Assembly (NCBI GenBank): GCA_910587955.1
Contig: CAJUNN010000007.1
Span: 19,355-83,354, forward strand
DNA from: an uncultured Lachnospiraceae bacterium
Lineage (GTDB): Bacteria > Bacillota > Clostridia > Lachnospirales > Lachnospiraceae
DNA length: 64,000 nt
Direction of reading: 5' to 3'
Shown here one piece after another: positions 1 to 9,332 of this stretch. Below the pieces are notes generated by a model. It made no database searches. It was given only the letters and a program-made list of their open reading frames with translations, and was not told where the DNA came from. A program made the position numbers and the translations under genes. Each line of letters starts with the position of its first letter. Position 1 is the stretch's first letter.

Positions 1-769
1 CGTCAATCCGGCCGTCCCTGGTAAAGGTAACTACGCCTTTGGACACCTTGGTTACCCCGCTGGAAAGATAGAAAGTCACACCCTTCTTCTCCAGTTCCTG
101 CTGAAGCAGTCCGCTGACCTCCCGGTCATTGGGACCCAATACTTTATCCATCATTTCAATGACGGTCACTTTGGACCCGGCTTCCTGGAAATAGGCAGCC
201 ATCTCAAAACCAATCACTCCGCCGCCTACGATCAGCAGTTTGGCCGGAATCTCTGTCATATCCAGAATCTCATCGCTGGTTACGACCGTTCCCCGCTCCA
301 GTTCTTCCTTGACACCCTCTATGGGCGGAACGGCAGGCGCCGATCCGGAAGCGATAATCAGATCTTTTCCTGCAAAGGATTCCTCCTCCGTGGAGACTAT
401 AAGCGTCTCTCCCTCTTTGGAGACACGGGCCGTTCCGGTCACAACCTTGACCTTCCCTCTGCGCAGTCCGCCGGCCACACCCTGTACCAGGGTTTTTACC
501 ACTTCATCTTTCTTCTTTACCACCGCCGCGTGATCGAGGACGGCCTCTTTCGCCGTCACGCCGTATGGTTCGCCGGCTCCATTTGCATAGTGATACATCT
601 TGGAGGCATACAGAAACGTCTTTGTAGGGATGCAGCCCGCATTCAGGCAGGTACCGCCCAGGTTTTTCTTTTCAATCAGAAGCACGCGCTTCCCATGATG
701 AGCCACATACTCCGCACTGTTGTAGCCCGCAGGCCCTCCGCCTATTACAATGATATCAAATTCCTGCAT
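1..769 (-). CDS. lpdA: Dihydrolipoamide dehydrogenase-like NAD/FAD oxidoreductase (3' end outside window)
   Basis: Only the first 256 codons are present; the gene continues past the left edge. Read on the minus strand, the product begins MQEFDIIVIGGGPAGYNSAE, an FAD dinucleotide-binding fold. The redox-active disulfide motif GGTCLNAGCIPTK follows, with Cys41 and Cys46. Near residue 190 there is a second dinucleotide (NAD) motif, IVGGGVIGFE. This order is that of class I pyridine-nucleotide-disulfide oxidoreductases, and the CLNAGC form is typical of dihydrolipoamide dehydrogenase, the E3 of 2-oxoacid and glycine-cleavage complexes. Mercuric reductase or a transhydrogenase-like relative cannot be excluded without the C-terminal dimerisation domain. 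The ATG has a strong AAAGGAGGAGAC Shine-Dalgarno region. It lies only 17 nt after the rpoC stop with no terminator between, so co-transcription with rpoBC is likely. Confidence 0.85.
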   Translation of the reverse strand, partial: MQEFDIIVIGGGPAGYNSAEYVAHHGKRVLLIEKKNLGGTCLNAGCIPTKTFLYASKMYHYANGAGEPYGVTAKEAVLDHAAVVKKKDEVVKTLVQGVAGGLRRGKVKVVTGTARVSKEGETLIVSTEEESFAGKDLIIASGSAPAVPPIEGVKEELERGTVVTSDEILDMTEIPAKLLIVGGGVIGFEMAAYFQEAGSKVTVIEMMDKVLGPNDREVSGLLQQELEKKGVTFYLSSGVTKVSKGVVTFTRDGRID

Positions 770-786
770 GTCTCCTCCTTTCACGC

Positions 787-3700
787 TTAAACCTCAGCCA
801 GCTCTTCTTCTGCGGCTTCCGGCTCTTCCTCCGGCACATCCTGTTCCGGCTCTAAGTCAAATTCTTCGCTCAGATCCAGCTCTTCCTCCAAATCCTCAGA
901 AAAATCCAGCTCCGCAAAATCATCCAGTTCTGTATTCAGCTTCACGGAACGATAACGTTTCATACCTGTTCCGGCCGGAATCAGTTTACCAATAATCACG
1001 TTTTCTTTCAGGCCGATCAGCGGATCGACTTTACCCTTAATGGCCGCCTCTGTGAGAACCTTGGTGGTCTCCTGGAAGGACGCCGCAGACAGGAAGGAAT
1101 TGGTCGCCAGGGACGCCTTGGTAATTCCCAGCATCACCTGTTTGCCTTCTGCGGGACGCTTGCCTTCCGCGATCAGCTTCTCATTGATGTCCTCAAACTC
1201 CAGCACATCCACCAGGGTTCCGGGCAGGAAATCTGCGTCTCCGTTGTCCTCCACCCGGATTTTCTTTAACATCTGGCGTACAATCATCTCAATGTGCTTA
1301 TCGTTGATCTCCACACCTTGCAGGCGATACACCCGCTGTACTTCCTGGATCATATAATCCTGGGCAGCACGGATGCCTTTGATCTTCAGAATATCGTGGG
1401 GATTGACGCTTCCCTCTGTCAGTTCATCACCGGCCTCCAGCACCTGTCCCTCCTGGACCTTAATGCGGGAGCCGTAGGGAATCAGATACGTCTTGGACTC
1501 CCCGTCTTCGCTGTTAACCTGGATCTCACGCTTTTTCTTGGTATCCAGAATCGTTACCGTTCCCGGAATCTCCGTGATAATCGCAAGTCCTTTGGGCTTT
1601 CTGGCCTCGAAAAGCTCTTCCACACGGGGAAGACCCTGGGTAATATCACCGCCGGCCACACCGCCGGTATGGAAAGTACGCATGGTCAGCTGGGTTCCCG
1701 GCTCACCGATGGACTGAGCCGCAATGATGCCTACGGTCTCACCCACTTGAACAGCCTCTCCGGTAGCCATGTTGGAGCCGTAGCACTTGGCGCAGACGCC
1801 CACATGGGACTTACAAGTCAGAATGGTCCTGATTTTCAGGCAGTCAAAAGGCTTCCCGTTCTCGTCCACACCGGAATTGATAATGGCTTCCGCGCGCCTG
1901 GGCGTAATCATGTGGTTCGCCTTCACAATTACATTGCCGTCTTTATCCTTAATGGTCTCACAGGAGAAACGTCCCGTAATACGCTCCTGCAGGCTCTCAA
2001 TCTCTTCTTTCCCGTCCATAAAGGCTTTCACTGCCATGCCGGGAATTTCATCTTTCCCTTCGCAACAGTCTACTTCCCGGATAATCAGCTCCTGGGATAC
2101 ATCCACCAGACGCCGGGTCAGGTAACCGGAGTCCGCCGTACGCAGGGCCGTATCAGACAGACCTTTGCGGGCGCCGTGGGCCGACATGAAATACTCCAAT
2201 ACGTCCAGGCCTTCACGGAAATTGGACTTAATGGGAAGCTCAATGGTATGTCCGGTGGTATCTGCCATCAGGCCGCGCATGCCGGCAAGCTGTTTGATCT
2301 GCTTATCGGAACCGCGGGCTCCGGAGTCCGCCATCATAAAGATGTTGTTGTACTTATCCAGTCCGTCCAGCAGAGCCTTGGTCAGAACGGCATCCGTCTC
2401 CTTCCAGGTCTCCACCACCTCTTTGTAGCGCTCCTCCTCGGTAATGAGGCCGCGCTTATAGTTTCTCGTAATCTTATCCACCGTATCCTGGGCCTTCTTA
2501 ATCAGCTCCGGTTTCTCAGGAGGCACGGTCATGTCGGAAATGGACACGGTCATAGCCGCCTTGGTGGAATATTTGTAACCCATAGCCTTGATATCGTCCA
2601 GCACCTCCGCAGTCCTGGTGGCCCCGTGGGTATTGATTACTTTCTCCAAAATCTGTTTCAGGCCCTTCTTGCCCACATGGAAGTCTACTTCCAGCTTCAG
2701 TTCATTGCCCGGAATGCTCCGATCCACAAAGCCCAAGTCCTGGGGCAGGATCTCATTGAAAATAAAGCGTCCCATGGTAGACTCTATAATATCCGAGATC
2801 TCACCGTCCGCCGTCTTTTTGTTCACACGCACCTTAATCTTGGACTGCAGGCAGATAGCGCCGTTCTCATAGGCAAGAATGGCTTCATTGACGTTCTTAA
2901 ATGATTTGCCCTCGCCCTTAACGCCCGGACGCTCCTGGGTCAGATAGTAAATACCCAGAACCATATCCTGGGAAGGCACTGCCACAGGGCCTCCGTCGGA
3001 AGGTTTCAGCAGGTTGTTGGGGGAGAGCAGAAGGAATCTGCACTCTGCCTGAGCCTCCACGGACAGGGGAAGATGCACCGCCATCTGGTCTCCGTCAAAG
3101 TCCGCGTTAAACGCCGTACATACCAAGGGGTGCAGCTTGATGGCTTTGCCCTCTACCAGGATCGGTTCAAAGGCCTGGATACCCAGCCTGTGCAGGGTAG
3201 GAGCTCGGTTCAGCATCACAGGATGCTCCTTGATCACATCCTCCAGCACATCCCATACCTCCGGCTGTACCTGGCGCTCTACCATCTTTTTGGCACTCTT
3301 AATATTGTGGGCCGTACCGTTCTGCACCAGTTCCTTCATTACAAAGGGCTTGAACAGCTCAATGGCCATCTCCTTGGGAAGGCCGCACTGGTAGATTTTC
3401 AGCTCCGGTCCCACCACAATAACGGAACGCCCGGAATAATCCACACGTTTTCCCAAAAGATTCTGGCGGAAACGGCCGGACTTTCCTTTCAGCATATCAG
3501 ACAGGGACTTCAAGGCCCGGTTGCCCGGCCCCGTAACGGGACGTCCCCTTCTTCCGTTGTCAATCAGCGCATCTACTGCTTCCTGGAGCATGCGCTTCTC
3601 GTTTCTCACGATAATATCCGGAGCGCCCAGCTCCAGCAGGCGTTTCAGACGGTTGTTGCGGTTGATGATTCTCCGGTATAGATCATTCAGATCGGAAGTA

Positions 3701-4473
3701 GCAAAGCGGCCGCCATCCAGCTGGACCATGGGGCGCAGATCCGGCGGAATCACAGGAATCGCGTCCATAATCATCCACTCCGGCTGGTTTCCGGATCCGT
3801 GGAAAGCCTCCACAACCTCCAGGCGCTTGATAATGCGGGCCCGCTTCTGTCCTGTTGCATCCCGCAGGGCGCTTTTAAGCTCCGCGGACTCCTTCTCCAG
3901 ATTAATGGCCTGGAGAAGTTCTTTGATGGCCTCGGCTCCCATTCCTACCCGGAAACGGTTTCCGTATTTTTCCCGCATATCCTGATATTCCCGTTCGGTC
4001 AGAACCTGCTTATACTGCAGCTCTGTATCTCCCGCGTCCAGCACAATATAGGATGCGAAGTACAGCACTTTCTCCAGGGTTCTGGGGGAAAGATCCAGAA
4101 TCAGCCCCATACGGCTGGGGATCCCTTTAAAATACCAGATATGAGACACGGGAGCTGCCAGCTCAATATGCCCCATGCGCTCCCGGCGGACGTTGGACTT
4201 GGTAACTTCCACGCCGCAGCGATCGCAGACTACGCCTTTGTAGCGGATCTTCTTATATTTTCCGCAGTGACACTCCCAGTCTTTGCTGGGTCCGAAGATG
4301 CGTTCACAGAATAAACCTTCTTTTTCCGGTTTCAGAGTTCTATAATTGATGGTTTCCGGTTTCTTTACCTCGCCTCTGGACCACTCCCGGATTTTCTCCG
4401 GGGATGCGAGCCCGATCCGAATCGCATCAAAGGTCATTGGCTGATATACCGCATGATTCGTTGTTTCTGGCAT
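787..4473 (-). CDS. rpoC: DNA-directed RNA polymerase subunit beta'
   Basis: This is the beta' subunit of core RNA polymerase, 1228 residues. The N-terminal zinc-binding module is visible as Cys68, Cys70, Cys83 and Cys86 (ECHCG...VCDRC). The catalytic magnesium motif NADFDGDQM lies near residue 455. The second cysteine cluster (LTCKSHVGVCAKCYG) and the trigger-loop region (QSIGEPGTQLTMRTFHTGG) are intact. The reading frame opens at a GTG at 4482, but the Shine-Dalgarno AAAGGGAG abuts that codon. The ATG at 4473, giving MPETTNHAV, has normal spacing and is chosen. The C-terminus ends in a long Glu/Asp-rich tail of about 45 residues. It follows rpoB by 17 nt as an operon and is followed by the lpd-like gene. 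Confidence 0.98.
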   Translation of the reverse strand: MPETTNHAVYQPMTFDAIRIGLASPEKIREWSRGEVKKPETINYRTLKPEKEGLFCERIFGPSKDWECHCGKYKKIRYKGVVCDRCGVEVTKSNVRRERMGHIELAAPVSHIWYFKGIPSRMGLILDLSPRTLEKVLYFASYIVLDAGDTELQYKQVLTEREYQDMREKYGNRFRVGMGAEAIKELLQAINLEKESAELKSALRDATGQKRARIIKRLEVVEAFHGSGNQPEWMIMDAIPVIPPDLRPMVQLDGGRFATSDLNDLYRRIINRNNRLKRLLELGAPDIIVRNEKRMLQEAVDALIDNGRRGRPVTGPGNRALKSLSDMLKGKSGRFRQNLLGKRVDYSGRSVIVVGPELKIYQCGLPKEMAIELFKPFVMKELVQNGTAHNIKSAKKMVERQVQPEVWDVLEDVIKEHPVMLNRAPTLHRLGIQAFEPILVEGKAIKLHPLVCTAFNADFDGDQMAVHLPLSVEAQAECRFLLLSPNNLLKPSDGGPVAVPSQDMVLGIYYLTQERPGVKGEGKSFKNVNEAILAYENGAICLQSKIKVRVNKKTADGEISDIIESTMGRFIFNEILPQDLGFVDRSIPGNELKLEVDFHVGKKGLKQILEKVINTHGATRTAEVLDDIKAMGYKYSTKAAMTVSISDMTVPPEKPELIKKAQDTVDKITRNYKRGLITEEERYKEVVETWKETDAVLTKALLDGLDKYNNIFMMADSGARGSDKQIKQLAGMRGLMADTTGHTIELPIKSNFREGLDVLEYFMSAHGARKGLSDTALRTADSGYLTRRLVDVSQELIIREVDCCEGKDEIPGMAVKAFMDGKEEIESLQERITGRFSCETIKDKDGNVIVKANHMITPRRAEAIINSGVDENGKPFDCLKIRTILTCKSHVGVCAKCYGSNMATGEAVQVGETVGIIAAQSIGEPGTQLTMRTFHTGGVAGGDITQGLPRVEELFEARKPKGLAIITEIPGTVTILDTKKKREIQVNSEDGESKTYLIPYGSRIKVQEGQVLEAGDELTEGSVNPHDILKIKGIRAAQDYMIQEVQRVYRLQGVEINDKHIEMIVRQMLKKIRVEDNGDADFLPGTLVDVLEFEDINEKLIAEGKRPAEGKQVMLGITKASLATNSFLSAASFQETTKVLTEAAIKGKVDPLIGLKENVIIGKLIPAGTGMKRYRSVKLNTELDDFAELDFSEDLEEELDLSEEFDLEPEQDVPEEEPEAAEEELAEV

Positions 4474-4490
4474 AAATGGCACTCCCTTTC

Positions 4491-7400
4491 TTATTCTTCT
4501 TCAAAATCCCCGTCGAAGTCTAAATACTCGTCTTCGTCCTCTTCTTCCTCTTCCTCAACGCCGACCAGTTCTTCGCCTTCGAATTCCTGCTTGCTGAATC
4601 CGTACTGTCCAAAGGATTCCTCTTCTTTTCCGAAGTGTCTGTCGCCTTCGATGATGGAGCGTAAATCCACTTCGCCGTAATCACTGGTTTCCATGATTTC
4701 GACTTCTGTATTGTCTTCTTTCAGGACCCTTACATCCAGGCCGAGAGACTGGAGCTCCTTCAAAAGCACTTTGAAGGACTCAGGAATTCCCGGTTCCGGA
4801 ATGTTGTCGCCCTTGATGATAGCCTCATAAGTCTTCACACGCCCAATCACGTCGTCGGACTTCATGGTCAGAATCTCCTGAAGGGTATAGGAAGCGCCAT
4901 AAGCCTCCAGGGCCCAAACCTCCATCTCCCCGAACCGCTGTCCGCCGAATTGGGCTTTTCCGCCCAGAGGCTGCTGGGTCACCAGGGAATACGGTCCGGT
5001 AGAACGGGCGTGAATCTTATCATCTACCAGATGATGGAGCTTCAGATAGTGCATATGGCCAATGGTAACGGGACTGTCAAAATATTCTCCCGTCCGCCCG
5101 TCGCGCAGGCGCACCTTGCCGTCCCTGGAAATGGGGACGCCCTTCCAGAGGGAGCGGTGTTCCCGGTTCTCATAGAGGTAATCCAGCACCTCCGGGAGCA
5201 GCTCTTCCCCATGCTTTTCCTTAAATTCCTCCCACTCCAGATTGACGTAATCATTTGCCAGATCCAAAGTGTCCATAATATCATTCTCGTTGGCACCGTC
5301 AAATACCGGCGTCGCCACGTTAAAGCCGAGGGCTTTGGCAGCCAGGCTTAAATGAATCTCCAATACCTGTCCAATATTCATACGGGAAGGCACGCCTAAG
5401 GGATTCAATACAATGTCTAGGGGACGTCCGTTAGGCAGGAAGGGCATATCCTCCACGGGAAGCACCCTTGAAACTACACCCTTGTTTCCGTGACGGCCTG
5501 CCATCTTGTCGCCTACGGAAATCTTTCTCTTTTGGGCTATATAGATGCGGACCGCCTGGTTGACGCCGGGGGAAAGCTCGTCGCCGTTCTCCCTGGTAAA
5601 TACCTTGGCATCTACCACGATTCCGTATTCTCCGTGGGGCACCTTTAAAGAGGTATCCCGGACCTCCCGGGCCTTTTCCCCGAAGATTGCGCGAAGAAGC
5701 CGCTCTTCGGCCGTCAGCTCCGTCTCTCCCTTGGGCGTTACCTTGCCCACCAGAATATCTCCTGCCCGGACCTCTGCGCCGATACGGATAATTCCCCGCT
5801 CATCCAGATCCTTCAAAGCATCGTCACCCACACCGGGCACATCCCGGGTAATCTCCTCCGGTCCCAGCTTGGTATCCCGGGCCTCCGCCTCGTACTCTTC
5901 AATGTGAACAGAGGTGTACACGTCCTCCTGCACCAGACGCTCGCTTAAGAGAACGGCATCCTCGTAATTATAGCCTTCCCAGGTCATAAAGCCAATCAGC
6001 GGATTCTTGCCCAGGGCAATCTCTCCGCCCGATGTGGAGGGCCCGTCTGCGATCACCTGGCCTTCCTCCACCTTGTCGCCCTTAAATACGATGGGCTTCT
6101 GGTTGTAGCAGTTGCTCTGGTTGCTCCGGGCAAACTTTGTCAGATGATACGTATCCTTCGTTCCGTCCGGGCACTTAATCACAATCTCATTGGACACCGA
6201 GCGCTCTACCACGCCGCTGTGCTTCGCCACTACACAGACGCCGGAGTCCACCGCCGTCTTGGTCTCCATTCCGGTTCCCACCACAGGAGCCTCCGTCATC
6301 AGAAGGGGAACTGCCTGGCGCTGCATGTTGGAACCCATCAGGGCCCGGTTGGCATCGTCATTCTCCAGGAAGGGAATCAGGGCTGTGGCCACGGAGAACA
6401 CCATCTTCGGGGACACGTCCATATAGTCAAACATGGAACGCTCGTACTCCTGGGTCTCTTCCCGGTAACGGCCGGATACATTCTTGCGGACAAAGTGCCC
6501 TTCCGCATCCAGGGCCTCGTTCGCCTGGGCCACATGGTAGTTATCCTCCTCATCCGCAGTCATATAGACCACCTCATCCGTAACCACCGGATTGTGGGGA
6601 TCGGATTTATCGATTTTGCGGTACGGCGTCTCCACGAAACCGTACTCGTTGATCCGCGCATACGTGGCCAGGGAATTGATAAGGCCGATGTTGGGACCTT
6701 CCGGCGTCTCAATGGGACACATTCTTCCGTAATGGGAATAATGTACGTCCCGCACCTCAAATCCTGCCCGGTCCCTGGACAGACCGCCCGGTCCCAAGGC
6801 CGACAGACGGCGCTTGTGGGTCAGCTCGCCTAAGGGGTTGTTCTGATCCATAAACTGGGACAGCTGGGAGGAACCGAAGAATTCCTTCACGGCCGCCGTC
6901 ACCGGTTTAATATTAATCAGAGACTGAGGCGTAATATTTTCCTGATCCTGGGTCGTCATGCGCTCCCGGACCGTCCGCTCCATTCTGGAAAGCCCGATGC
7001 GGTACTGATTCTGCAAAAGCTCGCCTACCGCACGGATCCGGCGGTTGCCCAGATGATCGATATCGTCATCGTTGCCCAGACCGTACTCCAGATGAAGGTT
7101 ATAGTTAATGGAAGCAATGATATCTTCCTTTGTAATATGCTTGGGAATCAGCTCGTGGATATCCCGCTTCACAGCGGCTTTGCGCTCCTCGAGGCTGTCG
7201 GATTCTTCCAGTATTTTTTTCAGCGCCGGATAGTATACTAATTCTGTAACACCCAGTTCTTTGGGATCCACATCCATAAAATGGCCCAGATCCACCATCA
7301 TGCTGGAAATTACACGGATATCCCGCTCCTCGCCCCGGATCAGAACGAAGGGAACGGCCGCATTCTGGATCTCGTCCGCCAGTTCCCTGCTCACTTCCGT

Positions 7401-8339
7401 CCCTGCCTCCGCGATAATCTCGCCGGTTAAGGTGTCCACCACATCCTCCGCCAGCACCTGTCCGCGGATCCGGTTGCGGAGCATTAATTTTTTGTTAAAT
7501 TTATAGCGGCCCACCTTGGCCAAATCGTATCTTCTGGGATCGAAGAACATGCTGGTAATCAGGCTTTCGGCACTCTCCACTGCCAGAGGCTCTCCCGGAC
7601 GGATCTTTTTGTAGAGTTCCAGAAGGCCTTCCTGGTAATTCTCCGCCGTATCCTTGCTTAAGGTTGCCAGAATCTTGGGCTCTTCCCCGAAGAGATCCAG
7701 AATCTCCGCATTGGTTCCAAAGCCCAGGGCGCGCACCAGCACCGTGATGGGAACCTTCCGGGTTCTGTCCACACGTACATAGAAAATATCATTGGAGTCC
7801 GTTTCGTACTCCAGCCATGCGCCGCGGTTGGGGATCACCGTACAGGAATAGAGGCCCTTTCCCACTTTGTCGTGATCAATGGCATAGTAAATACCCGGGG
7901 AACGAACAAGCTGGCTGACAATGACACGCTCCGCACCATTGATTACAAATGTGCCGGTCTCCGTCATCAAAGGCAGATCGCCCATGAAAATCTCATGTTC
8001 ATTAATCTCATCCGTCTCTTTATTGTAAAGGCGTACTTTGACCTTCAGGGGAGCCGCATAGGTCGCGTCTCTTTCCTTGCACTCCTCAATCGTGTATTTG
8101 ATATCGCCTTCGCCTGTACAGAGCGTGAAATCTACAAATTCAAGGCTCAAATGGCCGCTGTAATCAGCGATAGGGGAAATGTCGTCAAAAACCTCCCGAA
8201 GCCCTTCATCCAGAAACCATTGGTAGGAATCCTTCTGCACTTCGATCAGGTTCGGCATCTCCAGAACTTCCTTTTGTCTTGAATAGCTCATTCGACTGCT
8301 CTTACCGGTAGTAATAGGACGTATCCTGTTTTTTTCCAT
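4491..8339 (-). CDS. rpoB: DNA-directed RNA polymerase subunit beta
   Basis: This is the beta subunit of RNA polymerase, 1282 residues, and full length for a clostridial RpoB. The rifampicin-binding cluster near residues 490-520 reads SSQLSQFMDQNNPLGELTHK followed by RRLSALGPGGL. It keeps the Asp, His, Arg and Ser positions usually found in sensitive enzymes. The C-terminal clamp-contact motif (GGKAQFGGQRFGEMEVWALE) is present. The protein ends with a run of Glu/Asp (EEEEEEDEDEYLDFDGDFEEE without its last residue), a strongly acidic tail. The ATG at 8339 follows GGGGTG at good spacing. Ribosomal protein genes (rplJ, rplL), which usually precede rpoB, are absent upstream. The gene instead has its own promoter and follows a terminated sortase operon. 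Confidence 0.98.
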   Translation of the reverse strand: MEKNRIRPITTGKSSRMSYSRQKEVLEMPNLIEVQKDSYQWFLDEGLREVFDDISPIADYSGHLSLEFVDFTLCTGEGDIKYTIEECKERDATYAAPLKVKVRLYNKETDEINEHEIFMGDLPLMTETGTFVINGAERVIVSQLVRSPGIYYAIDHDKVGKGLYSCTVIPNRGAWLEYETDSNDIFYVRVDRTRKVPITVLVRALGFGTNAEILDLFGEEPKILATLSKDTAENYQEGLLELYKKIRPGEPLAVESAESLITSMFFDPRRYDLAKVGRYKFNKKLMLRNRIRGQVLAEDVVDTLTGEIIAEAGTEVSRELADEIQNAAVPFVLIRGEERDIRVISSMMVDLGHFMDVDPKELGVTELVYYPALKKILEESDSLEERKAAVKRDIHELIPKHITKEDIIASINYNLHLEYGLGNDDDIDHLGNRRIRAVGELLQNQYRIGLSRMERTVRERMTTQDQENITPQSLINIKPVTAAVKEFFGSSQLSQFMDQNNPLGELTHKRRLSALGPGGLSRDRAGFEVRDVHYSHYGRMCPIETPEGPNIGLINSLATYARINEYGFVETPYRKIDKSDPHNPVVTDEVVYMTADEEDNYHVAQANEALDAEGHFVRKNVSGRYREETQEYERSMFDYMDVSPKMVFSVATALIPFLENDDANRALMGSNMQRQAVPLLMTEAPVVGTGMETKTAVDSGVCVVAKHSGVVERSVSNEIVIKCPDGTKDTYHLTKFARSNQSNCYNQKPIVFKGDKVEEGQVIADGPSTSGGEIALGKNPLIGFMTWEGYNYEDAVLLSERLVQEDVYTSVHIEEYEAEARDTKLGPEEITRDVPGVGDDALKDLDERGIIRIGAEVRAGDILVGKVTPKGETELTAEERLLRAIFGEKAREVRDTSLKVPHGEYGIVVDAKVFTRENGDELSPGVNQAVRIYIAQKRKISVGDKMAGRHGNKGVVSRVLPVEDMPFLPNGRPLDIVLNPLGVPSRMNIGQVLEIHLSLAAKALGFNVATPVFDGANENDIMDTLDLANDYVNLEWEEFKEKHGEELLPEVLDYLYENREHRSLWKGVPISRDGKVRLRDGRTGEYFDSPVTIGHMHYLKLHHLVDDKIHARSTGPYSLVTQQPLGGKAQFGGQRFGEMEVWALEAYGASYTLQEILTMKSDDVIGRVKTYEAIIKGDNIPEPGIPESFKVLLKELQSLGLDVRVLKEDNTEVEIMETSDYGEVDLRSIIEGDRHFGKEEESFGQYGFSKQEFEGEELVGVEEEEEEDEDEYLDFDGDFEEE

Positions 8340-8522
8340 TGACGTTCACCCCTTATTTTATTCCTCGCACCGCCTCCCCGGTTATCCGGATCTAAGCGGC
8401 CCTCCACACGGCAAATACTCTGTATAACAGCGCATTTATGCCGTAAATTGCGGCGTTTTTCGTCATTTTCGACAATCCCGTAACGAATTTAGAGCCTAAC
8501 TCACCACAATAGTGTAATCTAC

Positions 8523-8551
8523 ACGATACCATACTTTATTTTTTGTGTCAA
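8523..8551 (-). promoter_or_regulatory. Promoter of rpoBC
   Basis: On the minus strand a perfect TTGACA (8546-8551) is followed, after exactly 17 bases, by TATCGT (8523-8528; four of six matches to TATAAT). It lies just after the sortase terminator and about 180 nt before the rpoB start, so it is the evident promoter of rpoB-rpoC. The remaining leader, 8340-8515, shows no recognised riboswitch or protein-binding site. Confidence 0.6.
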
Positions 8552-8577
8552 GCTGTTTTTGACAGAATTTTCACAAT

Positions 8578-8604
8578 AAAAAGAGCGCCTGCTATAACAG
8601 GCGC
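8578..8604 (-). terminator. Intrinsic terminator of the adhesin-sortase operon
   Basis: A seven-base-pair GC-rich stem (8585-8591 with 8598-8604, loop of six) is followed on the minus strand by TCTTTTTA. The TAG stop of the sortase gene falls inside the loop, so the hairpin ends transcription immediately after the last codon and separates this operon from rpoBC. Confidence 0.85.
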
Positions 8605-9332
8605 CCTACAACTACCAGCCTCCGGGGGGTTCCCGCTTCCAGACGGCCGCAGGTCGTCAGGCTGATCAGATAGTCCTCGGCAGTCAGCTCCACCCCTGTG
8701 GCATAAATGCAGCGCTTGCGGATCTCTTCTAAGTATCCTTCATATGCTTCCTCCGTCTGCGGATCTACAAACAGAAACAGCTCTGCATCCTCCGGCTGGC
8801 TGATATCCAGTTCTATAACGGCAGCTACCTCATACGTCTTCACACCCTCCTCACATTCAAACTCAATCTTCGGGTGCTCTTCGAAATAACTTTTCTTCCG
8901 GTAATTGCGGAGGCTTCCGAACATCCGCCCGCTGCTCATATTGTGACCGTAGATCCACAGGTTGCGGCTGGGCGCTTCCATATCGCAGCGGATATCCGCA
9001 AAAGGCGTTCCGTAGTAATCCCAGTCCCCGTAGATGTCCCGCATCAGATACCAGTTCCCGTCCTCCAGGCTGCTCTGCATCACCGGATAGGAAAGTTTCG
9101 TCTCCGGGATCTCGATATACGCCTTCACATCCGGGTTGATTTCCTGAAGGATCTCAAACCTTGTCCGGGAAACTCCTTCCTCTTCCATGGCCCTTTCTTG
9201 TTCCTGCTCCAGATGTTCCCGCAGCACTGCATACTTATGCTGCTGCCTCCAGCCGTTGACACCGTACCAGAGAAGACCTGCCAGGGCTCCCAGGAAAATC
9301 AGGAAAAATATTCGATGTAGGACTTTTCTCAT
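8592..9332 (-). CDS. Class B-type sortase
   Basis: A 246-residue membrane-anchored transpeptidase that would cleave a sorting signal between Thr and Gly and join the protein to the cell wall. An N-terminal hydrophobic segment (residues about 8-24) anchors it. The catalytic residues are His130 in IYGHNM, Cys228 in SLTTCGR, and Arg237 or Arg238 in PRRLVVV. The helical N-terminal stretch before the fold, the YGTPF motif and the TTC context resemble class B sortases of clostridia. Its ATG overlaps the stop of the upstream gene by one base (TAATG), which implies translational coupling. The obvious substrate is the giant protein two genes upstream, which ends with IPQTG. The class assignment is by appearance only. 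Confidence 0.9.
   Translation of the reverse strand: MRKVLHRIFFLIFLGALAGLLWYGVNGWRQQHKYAVLREHLEQEQERAMEEEGVSRTRFEILQEINPDVKAYIEIPETKLSYPVMQSSLEDGNWYLMRDIYGDWDYYGTPFADIRCDMEAPSRNLWIYGHNMSSGRMFGSLRNYRKKSYFEEHPKIEFECEEGVKTYEVAAVIELDISQPEDAELFLFVDPQTEEAYEGYLEEIRKRCIYATGVELTAEDYLISLTTCGRLEAGTPRRLVVVGRLL

Noticed and set aside
1294..2904. A 536-codon plus-strand frame opposite rpoC
   Set aside because: It lies wholly antisense to a conserved housekeeping gene and has no family features.
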